Assembly: GCF_000143415.4 (NCBI RefSeq)
Contig: NW_003314369.1
Location: forward strand, 124,001 to 188,000
Source of the DNA: Selaginella moellendorffii
Taxonomy: Eukaryota > Streptophyta > Lycopodiopsida > Selaginellales > Selaginellaceae
Length of the DNA: 64,000 nucleotides
Direction: 5' to 3'
Shown here: in pieces, positions 20,957 through 32,427 of the stretch
Position numbering within the stretch: position 1 is the first letter of the stretch
How the letters are laid out: the number at the start of each line of letters is the position of its first letter
Position numbers and translations under genes: made by a program
Notes under the pieces: generated by a model
The model's database searches: none
The model's input: only the letters and a program-made list of their open reading frames with translations
Told to the model about the DNA's origin: nothing

Positions 20957-23941
20957 CTTCCGCATCCAACCATGCACAACATTATCCACCGATATGCTCA
21001 TGCTGGGATCCTTTGGATTCAGCACCCATCTCTTTTCTAGGCAATCCTTCGTATATCCGGAACTTGGCTTGAACCACTCCACAGTTACATTGAAGGAGTT
21101 AGTTTCCGCGTCCTCCTCTGCATCAGTGATGCAGCGCCCCACCCATATCATTTGTTTTTTATTACTGGGTCTGACAAGCACGACCATTCCTTTGCAGACC
21201 TGTACTGGATTGAATGCTGAATCCGGCTTCTTGTTCCTCGGCCCACAATAGTGATCCTCAACATTGTTATCTGTCACTGCATTTCCAGACGACATTGTTC
21301 TGCTACTATCTGGTGCTCTGGGTTCTGGCCAAAAGGACTCTTCCAATTCTTCATATACAACCGGCCCATTTTGGATAGCAGATATAATCTTCTCCCAGTA
21401 TTCGAGCAAAGGCTTGCACCTCTGAAAATAGGATTCTCCACCAAACACCAACCCCCTCTTCCAGAAGGCAATATGCTGTCTAATCCCAGCCACTATACTT
21501 TCCTGGTCTTTGAGTCCATCCGGGTGCATCGGCCGTGGGGAACCCTGAGGAATCATAGGTTCCCCAGTTATGGGATCTCTCTTGAAGAGTTCAATGCCGT
21601 CCACTGGCAGCCACACTGTGTCCCATTCTCTCATCTTGTACCTCATCACTGGAGCACCGTCACACATGCTGAAATGAAACTGAAGAGGCTTGGAGTGGCC
21701 AATCAGCGTTTCGGATCCGTCCCTGATGTAGCCTCTTACAAACCCCTTAAAGTCTGGAACCTCTGTCAGAAGTGCAGCTTCAACAGTGCCTTTGATGCAA
21801 TTTTGGAATTCATCGTAGAGTTGTGGGAGGGTGAGGACATTGGATCGCCGGAGGGACTCTGCCAGGTGACTGAACATGGCATCGACGTCTTCATGAGTGT
21901 GCCCAACCATGAGAAAGCCAAGTGTAACCGTTTCAAATATGCCTTTGGCAACAAGCATCGCCAAGTACGCGAAGACGTACATGTTTTTGTTCTCACTGCC
22001 AGCATTGTCTGTTTGGAGCAGAAGATGGGGTGGAAGGCCACATCGGCCGCAAGAACTTCCTTGAGATTCTGCTTCGTTTGGATGAGGCTGTGCATTCACC
22101 GGGCGACCAGCCTCGTCGGAATGGCATGAGGCCTCACGTGATAACCCTACAATCTGACGGCCAACATATTCACTGGGATGGCATGGGGCCCCACGCGATA
22201 CTGCAAGCCTTTGCTCCTCCTCCAGCTGAACCCTATATGGGGTTCGATCGACAAGGGCCTTATGCAAGGGTTGGCCATTCAGCTCAGTCTGCGCACTTTG
22301 CAGAGACCTTAAGTGTTTTGCTAGGGACGCAATCATCATGTTTGCACCCCCGCCACCCCATAGAGGTACAAAGAAGTTCCCATAGTTCTGGGCACCATGC
22401 CCATGAGCAATTATGCCAAATAGAGACACAGGCAGCTGCATGGATGAAGAGATTGCCTTGGGGGCAGGATTGAGTCGAGGTAAGCACGTCTTTTTCTGGT
22501 CCATTTTGTCGTGGATGATGCAGAGGTAAGAGTCAGGTCTCTCCATGGAGAGAATCCTGTTATGATAATATGCAGTCCTGCAGCTTCTCTGCTCGATGTT
22601 GTGGTCGAGCCGCCTTCTAACCAACGTCTCTCGCTCTTGAGCGCTGCAAGAATTCTTCGACAAAGCCATTTTGATAGCAGTGCACTCGTCACACTTTGAA
22701 AAGCTGAAGTACTTTCCTATACTCACATCCCTGAACCTGTTGCTCCACAATCTACTAAATCTAGATTGGCTCAGCTTCCTGTAGCCATTACTCTGGAGTT
22801 CCCGATTCACATCTTCCAATATGGCCCCCTTGGTATACATGGAAGGGAGAACTCGTTGGGTGTCTCGTGTTCCATCTTCCAAGAGGCGGGTTTTATGTGG
22901 TTGCTGCTCGCTACATGTCTCAACAAACCTCTTGAAGATTGCCTCTCCATATACAACATGACCCCTGGTTTTGTGCGTACTGTCGTTCCCATGGACTGCC
23001 TGTTGAACCCTTTGTTCCTCGAACTCAGTTTTGATTCTGTAGAATGTGGTTTGAGGGACTCAATAAATGATTCTCCATGCCTTCATGCAGACCAAACCCC
23101 TCTGGAAGACCATGCCCCCCACCTGATGTTCTGAAGCATCAACAGATGACCGTAATGCCTCATACACAAAATTGCGAGCTGCCTTCCAGGACAATGTCTT
23201 GTATCTTGCTCTCTCCTCTTCAATAGCATCCCAATCAGCATGTTGACAGCACCTCCTCTTGCAACAAGCAACTGTCGAGACCATTCGAACCTCCATCGCC
23301 ATTTTCTGCCTTTTCGGTTCGTTGCTCAGATCCCTTTGGCTGCGCTTTAGGAAGGTGTACTTTCTTTTCCCATGAAGAGATGTTCTGTCATCAGTTGTAG
23401 TGGTGTTTGATTGTGAATCCTTCACATTCTCAAACACTAAGTGCCTCAATTTCCACCGCACAATGCTTCCAATAGTCAGACTGTTTTCTTCTGTGTTAAC
23501 AACCTCTAAAATCGCAACTCCAATATCATCCCAGCCCAATTCTTGATTAGCAACCGCATCTCTTGGATCGACAACTGTGGCTAAGCCCTCAGCTACCACC
23601 TCCCCCTCGGGGTTGTTTAGAAACACCTTCGCCTGAATCCATGTAGCACGATTCTTAAGATCCACGGAGGGAACATGCGTCGCACTTGCGCTGTCCCCAA
23701 CATTTGCTTTCTTCTAAAGATTTTTCAAGGCAACAACAACATTTACCCCGACGACCATCTCTCCTCGTTCAATAGCGACCACATTCCCATCGAAGACAGT
23801 CTCTACTGATACAGCAGCATTGCCTTCCCCAAGCCTTTGACAGTGTATAACAAAGTTCCGATCCATAGACACAAGGGTCCCTTTTGCAACTCTTTTCCCA
23901 CCATTCAAAATGTAAACCTTTTCCCCAACCCTGAAGGCCAT
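20957..23941 (-). pseudogene. DUF7869-type transposase gene, one in-frame TGA
   Basis: Starts at ATG 23941. Exon 1 (65 codons, VGEKVYILNGGKRVAKGTLV) is joined over a 33-nt GT-AG segment (23714-23746) to a second exon open to TGA at 23060-23062; the same frame continues for 701 codons to 20954. The N-terminal part resembles DUF8039-like beta modules (EGEVVAEGLATVVDPRDAVA), then a Cys cluster CCKRRCCQHADWD. The C-terminal part is the RNase H-like DUF7869 domain, with IIHDKMDQKK (first Asp codon 22508-22510), LLQTDNAGSENKN (Asp 22007-22009) and VGHTHEDVDAMFSHLAESLR (about 21900). It is probably the enzyme that moves the element. The TGA follows WRIIY, where related proteins continue, so this copy is probably dead. 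Two palindromes (22121, 22178) lie inside the coding sequence. Confidence 0.78.
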
Positions 23942-26824
23942 TCTGAAAGTGCAGAAAAGAAGTTAAGACCATACAAAAAATGATTGGAGAATGGCCTAAA
24001 TCATAACATACCAAACAACCTCAATAGCATGAGGCCACATGCCATTATTCAAACATGCTATTAACACCCACGTGAAATTTTGCATTCACAAAATTGGCAT
24101 GAGGCCTCATGCCATCTTGATATACACACAGCTGCAGGCAAGTAAAAACATACATGACAATACGCTAGCCATGAAATTGCAAGGGCCCAAGATGGCATGT
24201 GGCCTCATGCCATTTCTAAATGTGGTCCTAAGCCATTCCATGGTGAACATACCAGGAAGCACAAGTGCCGAATATCAAGAGGAAGCGGTAGCCACACCAA
24301 AGACAGTGCCGCTCGCAACACCGCAACTACTCGTAGCGCCGCTCGCAACACCGCAACTGCTCGTAGCGCCGCTCGCACAAACTGCCACTCGCATAAACTG
24401 CCGCTCGCAATGCCGCAACCGCTCGTAGACGCATAAACCACAGCCCACAACGCCGCTTACACAAGCAGCGCTCACTGCGCTCAGCGGAACCAAGAACACG
24501 GCGCACAAAAATGATAGACCTAGGAATGAGTTCGAGAATTCAAAAATAACACACGCTTGAATGTCACATCAAATCCTCTGACAAACCAGATCTTATGACT
24601 CCTCTGACAAATTTCAAACTGAGTAGCTTCTAGACTTTGCTGTCGGAGGTTGAACTTTGTCACATCATGTCCTTGCCTCGATCCAGCTGTGCCATGTCAG
24701 TGATTCGAACTTTGCCATGCCATGTCAGCGATCCGCGCCAAGATTATTCGCCGTGTAAAGGAATAATTATGCTCTGTGTGTACGTCCATTTATGGCAATA
24801 TAAGGCCACACGCCATTCAAAGAATAATGCTAGTTGAGCATTTTTTGGTGCATTTTTGGGTTCAAAATTGCATGAGCCCACACGCTATAAAGTTTACCTG
24901 TACCAAAAATAGAAACAGCTTTATTTACTTGGGAATTTAAGTGGTTGAGGCATTTTTAAACTTACAAACACATGCCCTACTTACATTCCTTTGGTTGCTT
25001 AAAATTCAAAAATATTATAAACCTTTCTTTTTGCATTTTCAATGTTTTCAATTATGGTTTTTGATTTTCGCAGGACCAGCCTAGTAATCTATTTGCATCC
25101 CGTCATGTTTATAGCTAGCTTTTGTTTGTCCCCTTCGCTAGCCTGAGATACATCTGCTCGGCATCTGCCTCTTACAGCATTTGCCCAGAAAGGGCATCTT
25201 TCTTCACGCAGCATTTGCCACATGTTTAGGGTTTAGGGTTTAGGGTTTTGTAATTCAGTAGCTTGATAAACATGCAAATACAGAACTTGATGCAAAATCC
25301 TTTGATATGTCACAATGCCCCTAGGACCATAAACACATTTCAATAGAGAGGGTCCTTTCATTTCATAACTCCTTACCTAGATCTTGGTGAAACCAGAGTT
25401 AGTGAAGTTAGTTTCTTGTGATCCCGCATCTGATTGTGATGTCCCTTTGCAGTGTCGATGGAAAGGTCAATGCACACCAAACTGTAAAATCTTGGAGCAA
25501 AATAACGGTCGGATCTATGGCAAATGCCCCTGAAACATTGTAAGGCTCGTGTGGTCTTATGTGGTGTCCGATCGAGATGCTTCTTTGCAGGGTCATCAAG
25601 AAAGACATTGTATACCATTCTGTAAAATCTAGTTGCGATCTAACGGTTGGATCTCCAGAAAACTCAAAAAAATCTCGCGCGTGTTAGAATATCCTAGGAA
25701 TATACTCCTATGTGCCCTTGAAAATGGCATGCGGCCCCACGCCATTCAAGAGATAACGCCAGATGACGCCGAGAATTTTTTGGTGCATTTTTTGGGTTCA
25801 AAATTGAATGAGCCCACACGCTATAAAGTTTATCTTTCCCAAATAGAGAAAAGTTTATCTGTGTCATGTGAGGTAGTTACAGTCCTTTGTGCTCGGCATC
25901 TGCCTCTTGCAGCATTTGCACTGAAAGGGAATTTTTCTCCATTCAGCATTTGGCCCTGAAAATGGCATGCGCCCACACGCCATTCAAGGAATAACGCCAC
26001 AGGACGCCTGGATTTTTGGGTTTAAAATGTTTAGGGTTTTTTGGGTTTTTTCAAAATATTTTGGGTCCAACGTTTTTTGGGTTTCTTTGGTTCAAAATTG
26101 CATGAGCCCACATGCTATAATATTGATTTGAGAGAAAAATAGAAACAGATAGAATTTCTTTATTTAGCTGAACATCTGCCATTTTTGGAAATACAAGATA
26201 CTTTGGAATATCCAATCATGCATGGTATAAATATAGCAAGGGTATTAAATGATATCCCAATCATGATCTTTCTTTTGGATTTCGCGTGCATGCAGTCTAA
26301 GGAATGATGACGTTGCGGATTTCTTTTGGATTTTGCGTGCTTGCATGCGCACGGCAATCCAGAAATTAATGGTGGCGCCCAAGTCCGAGGAATGATGACG
26401 TGGCGGGATTACCAACCGTTGTGACATTTCGCGCGTGTGAGGTTAGGTTTTGCATTTTGCTTCGTACTCGCGCTCGCACACTCGCGCTCCCGCTCGCATC
26501 GCGCTCCCACTCGCGATCACGCTCACTTCTCTACAGGTTTCTCGTGTGCATCGGCGTCCACTCGCGCTTGCATCACACTCACGCTCGCATCGCGCTCGTG
26601 TACATCGGCGTCCACTTCAAGACACACCCAGTTTGTAACTTCGCCGCCAACTCCGCCGCCCACTCTGCCACCCACACGCAGCCCACTTGGCGTCCTGGGA
26701 GATTTCAGCGCCACTCTCCAACTGTAAGTGGCAGAGTAGCCTTGCTGCTACGATCCGCTGCACACACAGTGCACATTTGCCAGCGAGTCCGGCCTCGATT
26801 GTCACGGCCTCCATTCGGCTTCAA
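23942..26824. promoter_or_regulatory. Divergent intergenic region of the transposon, palindrome-dense
   Basis: 2.9 kb between the transposase ATG (23941, -) and the ATG of the + gene (26825). It holds nine palindromes, mostly in similarly spaced pairs. A composite unit (palindrome ending GCCATTCAA, then GGTGCATTTTTGGGTTCAAA, then a second palindrome ending GCTATAA) occurs three times, near 24790-24920, 25720-25850 and 25960-26150. Near 24290-24430 a GC-rich ~28-bp unit (GCGCCGCTCGCAACACCGCA) is tandemly repeated; near 26455-26620 there is a CTCGC-rich tract. Three telomere-type TTTAGGG units lie at 25225-25245. Most likely a bidirectional promoter and regulatory region. Confidence 0.6.
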
Positions 26825-29800
26825 ATGGTAAGTCTTTTAGGCCAAGTAGAAAATGGCATGAGGCCACATGCCATTCAGTAGCAACATTGGCATGCACCAA
26901 TTGGGCTCTCGAGTGCAGTCCGGTTACAGATGGCGTGTAGCCTCACGCCATCTTAGGATGCAGCCTCAAGACATCTGATGCAGTGGTGAATGGCGTGTGG
27001 CCTCACGTTATTTCCAGCTACTAGCTTTTCATCTGTCAGCTCTAATTGTTGTGCATTTCTGAACAGGCGAGGAATTGCGTTCTTCTTCTAACCACTGTCA
27101 ATGTGGATGCAGAGAAGGGGGAGGAGCTCACCAGTTGGACTTTCGGGATGGAAGGCGAGGATCTAATGCTGTACAACACAGATGGTGGGAGAAAAGAATG
27201 CATGGGGATCCTCATCCAAGTGACAGACACTCCATGCAGTTCCATGCAAGAATATGGACTGGCACTTGTGGTAGAGACAGCATCCGCCTTCAAGATCCAC
27301 CTTGCACATCCTAGCGGCTTCCCGGAGGGGGGCAGCGGCTATGAGGAATTCCTAGAGGGAGCTAGGGAGAGGTTGTCCAGGAGGCCCACAATTTCAAAGA
27401 CGCTGCAGGTCTATGAAGATCACATGGAATCCACGAACCTCACCTACGGCGATGTTCAAAAACTATATTCCAACATTGAACCGTTGAGAGTGCCTCCAGT
27501 TCGCGAAGCGAAGGGGAAGTGGGTCGATCTGGAAACTACCCCAAAGCTGAAAAGGGTGGTCAAGCTCAAGCCGACGTCCGACTCTGCTGCTCCAAAAAAG
27601 AAGCTACTCGGTGATGCCATTGCCTCGGGTTCGAACACTACACCCACCAAAAAGAAGAGCCGCAAAGAGCAGAAAGAGCAAGAAGAGGCAGCAAAAATCG
27701 TCGCAGATAATAGTACTTGTTACTATTCCAACAAAGTATATACAATCGACGTGAGCCGTATCGACATCCAAAGCAAATACAACCACAGGCTAGTATCTGA
27801 TGAGTGGGTGGAGAAACTGAAGCAGAAGATGCTGGCAAGTCCAGTAACACCCGACATCGCAGACGTGATCCCCTACTACCAAACAATGAAGGGCGAGACG
27901 AGGTTTCCAAACTTGATCAATAGGAAGGTGTTAGACGATCAGAACATCCGGTTCTATGCCGTCTCCGGGCAGCATTCTAGCTTGGCGATGCAAGAGATGG
28001 TTCTGGATATTATGGTGGGCGAGGAGGTGAAGAAAGTCTTCAAGACAAGAGTTGTCCGCCTGATAAAAGGCAACTCGCCCCTCCGATCTATCATATCCAT
28101 CTCCCACGCGCAGAATGTCAAGCAAGAAACGTGCTACAAATCGGGTCTGCACGAGACATTGGCACGAACACGGAAGCTCTGGGTTCAACTGAAGAAGCCA
28201 CAAAAACCAGGACAAGGACGTGCACTAGCAACTAGCGCCTGGCAGGTAAGCCTCGTTGCATGTGGCATAGCATGTGGCCTCACGCCATTTCCATTGCAGG
28301 AATTCTCGAGTCTTCTCTCGAAAACACTGGGGGTCAATGACACACTCAGCATCCATAACATTCTACTCGCGACAAAAGTTGTTTTTGACAAATGGGTAGA
28401 TGTGCTGAGGAGGTACCATGACGGGGAGTTGCTAAACTCAATGGGTGTGGAGGACGGCCGGAAGCCCAATGATTTGAAGCTCAACGCCTTGCGTTTCTCG
28501 CGGTCTCTAGACGACGACGACCTTCTGACAGTGGCTAATGCTCTTCTACGTGGTGAGGTAGTCTTCAACAAGACCAAAATGACTCCCGGCCATATTGTGA
28601 CATACGAGGACTTGTGCACGACTCTGAGAGCTCGTGCGCTATTGAAGGATTGGATCTTCGAGCAAGTGGCCGTGGAGAGGGTGAGCATCGACACCACGCA
28701 AGAGATGATGGAAGAGCTGGACTTGTCAAATGAAGACATCGACGAGTACGTGAAGGGGGCCCCCAAGTTCATCGATCTGCTGCGGGATGCCACGAAAAGT
28801 AAAGCTGAGAAGTTGGATCAGTATCCAAATTTCATTAAGAGGGATGTCGACCGCCGGCTTCAGAAACAGCTCGACCCCGCAGCAGAGGCCTATCGAGAAC
28901 CTTACCGGGTATACGTGAATTCGGATGAGGATCAAAGGTGGAGGAGTATCGTTTCCCGCGGAGATGAGCAGGTCAAGAGCATCTTTTGTGTGATGGACTT
29001 CACAAACGAAGAGATCACTCATGCAGATGAAGTCAGCTCCATCATTGACTTAATGGTGGGACTTGCGGAGGTAGAATCTTCAGTCCACTATATAATCTAC
29101 GACTCCGAATCCTATCACAAGTTCTGGAAGGCCTTGAACGAGGTGAAGGCTCGGTTGAAAGGCAAGGAGATGCGGGAGATCCATGGGATAATGGCTAAGA
29201 AGAAGATACCGACGAATGTCCGCATCTTCACACTCGCCCTTGTTATTGGTCCTGCAGCAGAGTGGGACTGGAGTGACTTCCCAGCTTCGTTCGACAAGGC
29301 CGATCGAATTGATCTGAGGGAGGTCAATTTACCCGTGCCTGAGGAACTGAAGACGGCTATGGAGCTTTCGAATCCAAAGAAAGCTCCAGGTGCAGCATGG
29401 GAAATGCTCAGCTGGGTCTTCAACGCAATAGCGGGTGACACCAAGGGCAAATGCGTTGTCGAGTACAACTGCGGCAGACTATTCTTTCGAGCCGCACTAC
29501 TCAAGGGTGTCCCGTGTGTTGCGGTGACAAACTCCATTGAAGAGGTGACTTCAATGGAGCATATAATTATAGTTGCCAAAGAAAAACAGTATCTTCTCTG
29601 CGAATCTGGTGAGTACGCACTTTAAGTTTAAATGTTATCTCACAAGCTCTGTATGCAGGAGCGTGGCCACCCCCAGATGCTGAAACGGCGTTAACAGCTA
29701 CTGATGTTAGGCCGAGCTCACAACCTGCACAAGGTAAGGTCACGTGAGGCCTCACGCCATTTTGATTATAGATCGTTGTGAATATTCAGACACGAGGACT

Positions 29801-31755
29801 GAAAAGCGCACTGGTGGCGTGTCGAAGAAGGACAAACAAACAAGCAATAGGAAAAAAGGAGGTACAAATTATATTTGCAATGGCGTGTGGTCTCATGCCA
29901 TTCCTTGCAGGAGACACTTCTTCAAAGGCAAAACAGGCAAGCACCAGCCAAGCTCAAACTGACAGTGGTCATAAAAAGCGAAAGCACGTTGGACAGTCGT
30001 CGGGATCAGAGGCGTTTGATTCGAAAAGGAAGAAGGGCAACGAAAAGATGATAGGTAATGCCTCGCGGTTATGGCGTGTGTGCTCATGCCATTCATTGCA
30101 GATCAAGGGCTGAGTGAAAGGAGCCAGTCACCACCTCCTGACTCAGATTCCTATGGCGGACTCCCCTTCCCCAATCTCAATGGAGAGGTACAATGGATGA
30201 GGGATGCTTTTCAAGTCAGGGCCACGTTTTTCTCATCTCGTCGTCTTCGAAGGGTGCAAGAACGTGCAGAAACCATGTTAAGACAGTCGGGTGAGGATAC
30301 GGTCCTAGGTCAAGCACTGAAACAAGCTATGGATGTCTTGTATTTTGAGATGGAGACTCGGCCAGATGATTTTCCCAAGATGGTCCTGGAAAAACAAGCC
30401 ATCCAGCCTGAGCAGCCTATGGAAGAAATGCAGGAGGGGGATGAGGAGCCAGAGAAAGATAATGAGCAGGAAGAGCAGAAGGACGAAGAGGAGGACAAAG
30501 AAGAGGAGGACGAAGAGGAGGAGGACGAAGAGGACTTGGATGGTCCTCACAATGGTGACGATCACAATAACGACGATGACAATGATGACGACGATGGCCA
30601 GCCTGAGGTGGCCAAAGAGCAGCGGAGGAAGGTCATACAAGACAAACCATCAAGTAAATAATAGTACATCCATTCCTAACCTTTTACCATTTCTAACATT
30701 GTCCATGTAGGTCGCAGAGCAAATGGTAAGTAGAGATTATTCAGTTGAATTAAGATACAAACTCTAGCCGTTAGTGTCAAGGAAGGATAGTGCCAAGCAA
30801 GGGTCGAAACGTATGTCCAATCCTTCAGAATCAGCAGTGCGCCCAAGTGATATCGGTCCTAGTTCCTCAATAGCAGTTGATGGTAAATACAGTATAGTCG
30901 ATTCAATGTGCTAATGAGTTTGTTTTTAGTTGCCAGTAGGGAGGATACCATCTCAATCGAAGGGAGATATTTGGACATGCATATGGATCCGCTAGTGGAC
31001 TCTACTTGCCTGCAAGAGTCATTAGAGCTGGTGGAGGCTACTATCCATATCAACGCCAAGCAAGCTGACCACTCTCCACTTGATGCTGCCCATACCACTG
31101 AGTCAATCTTGTCCACGTATCCAACTGACGGTGACCAGGCGCCATTGGACCCGCATAAGGCCGCCCCAGCCGCCGAGCCGGTCGTATCCTCATTTCCAAC
31201 GGACTCAACGTGTGCCCAATCATCTGACTACGCGCCGTTGGAACCTCCCTACACCGCCCCTGCTGCCTGTTCGGTCATGTCCACTTTGCCAACGGAGGCA
31301 CCAGCTGAAATGGCGTGTGATCACACGCCATCGGAACCACCCCATGCCACTGTTGAGCCAGTTGTACCAGAGTCTACAGCTGAAATGGCATGTGCCCACA
31401 CGCCATCGGATGCGATTGACCCCACATTGCAGAGGAGAGTATTTCCGCCCTTCACGTTTCCTCGACCAAAACCCTCTGAACGACCATCGGGAGCACCATT
31501 CGCTAATATTGTAGATGGTAAAATTGACTTGTACCATTTTTTATGCTGACGCATTTCATTTCAGAGTCACGGCGAAAGTACTGTATCGTTTTTTATCTGA
31601 ACGGTGTCCTTTTCTCCCATGAGCGTGGCTCGTCCTCGAATGTCACTGCACCCTCCAAAGCCTGCGGTCGCAAGTTGGTCAAAAGAGACAGATTCACATT
31701 AATCACACGGGAGAAACTGCGGGATCTAATAATAACCATGCGACACTTAAAATAG
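26825..31755 (+). CDS. Transposon accessory gene: ParB-like, NLS-rich, acidic protein entering an FCP1-like domain
   Basis: Predicted exons: 26825-26827 (ATG only), 27067-28245, 28300-29608, 29659-29733, 29772-29861, 29911-30054, 30102-30653, 30711-30725, 30775-30882, 30930-31517 and 31565-31755; 1,417 codons. All junctions are GT-AG and leave one continuous frame. Residues ~226-330 resemble a ParB/sulfiredoxin-type domain (YTIDVSRIDIQ ... FYAVSGQHSSLAMQEM). Later come basic stretches (KKSRKEQKEQ, GHKKRKHV, DSKRKKG) that look like nuclear signals, a long Glu/Asp tract (~30430-30600), repeats rich in Pro/Thr, and at the end the start of an FCP1/NIF phosphatase fold (YCIVFYLNGVLF) in which the usual first Asp is Tyr. 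An in-frame TAG (31753) then precedes the rest of that domain. Role unknown; a DNA-binding or chromatin partner of the transposase is inference. Confidence 0.68.
28246..28299 (+). other. Palindrome-bearing intron, 54 nt
   Basis: CAG|GTAAGCC ... CCATTGCAG|GAATTC. Length is a multiple of three with no stop, so the frame stays open if retained. The palindrome at 28267-28288 fills most of the intron, 11 nt before the acceptor. Confidence 0.65.
29734..29771 (+). other. Palindrome-bearing intron, 38 nt
   Basis: AAG|GTAAGG ... GATTATAG|ATCG, phase 1. Palindrome 29739-29760 starts within the donor region and takes up more than half of the intron. Confidence 0.65.
29862..29910 (+). other. Palindrome-bearing intron, 49 nt
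   Basis: GAG|GTACAA ... TTCCTTGCAG|GAGAC, phase 1. Palindrome 29880-29901, 9 nt before the acceptor. Confidence 0.68.
30055..30101 (+). other. Palindrome-bearing intron, 47 nt
   Basis: ATAG|GTAATG ... TTCATTGCAG|ATCAAG, phase 1. Palindrome 30071-30092, 9 nt before the acceptor, the same spacing as in the preceding intron. Confidence 0.68.
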
Positions 31756-32427
31756 AGGGCCGGGTTCAATTTGCAATTGGGAGTTTGGACATCCATGATG
31801 CACCACAATGCATTAACATTGCTACAGATGATGCACGATCAGACGCGAGTAATATTACCATTTGACTTTCTCCTAACGCAGGAGGATTGCTTGACTATGG
31901 TCCATGTGAGGGGTAGTAAGCCCATCTTCGTCAAGCCAGAGGCTGTAGTGATGAACCGGACTGCTAGGTCAAGTGAAATCCTCATCATCGATGACTCGCC
32001 GATTAAAATTGCAGCAAACACGCACACATATGCAGTGCACCCCATCTCTTGCAGTATGGAAACTAGGGAGAAGAAACCGTATGTTCTGGGGGACCTTGCA
32101 AAACGGCTTGAAGCGATGGTGATAGAGAACCGGCCAGTCCAGGAGGTGGCTGCAGAAATCAACCAAATGGCAGATGGAACGGTATATCAGAAGCCATTTG
32201 ATCGGACAGACACCAGTCATCATTTATGGCATGTATATTGTCTAGCCAAGCACTATCCGCATCTCCATAATATGCTCAACCGGATGGGTTCTTCGACCAC
32301 TGAACATGAGCGTGGACGTATTAGAGAAGAGATGGCATTACTATTGGGTTTAAATCCTGATAGTGTGGAGAGTGATGAAATTCCAAGATTATTGTATAGG
32401 CGTTGGAGGCAAAAAATAACAGTCTGA
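31756..32427 (+). pseudogene. FCP1/NIF-like HAD domain, continuation after TAG
   Basis: Same frame as the preceding exon. It encodes GVWTSMMHHNA, a QEDCLT block, KPIFVKPEAV and EILIIDDSPIKIAANTHTYA, the middle and end motifs of FCP1/NIF-type (CTD phosphatase-like) HAD domains, followed by a ~110-residue helical tail ending YRRWRQKITV. FCP1-like enzymes dephosphorylate RNA polymerase II CTD or related phosphoproteins. Here the first motif has Tyr in place of the nucleophile Asp, so catalysis is unlikely even if the TAG is read through. The TAG falls in the linker between the first motif and WTS, so it could be a mutation in this copy or a natural end with a second downstream gene starting inside this stretch. 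Confidence 0.6.

Noticed and set aside
20901-22473. + strand frames opposite the transposase
   Set aside because: Shadow frames; the minus strand carries recognisable catalytic motifs and longer continuity.
25225-25245. Telomere or chromosome end
   Set aside because: Only three TTTAGGG units inside the transposon; better read as a telo-box-like promoter motif.
30305-30640. Hydrophobic Leu/Val-rich minus-strand protein
   Set aside because: Exact mirror of the acidic Glu/Asp tract of the + strand accessory gene.
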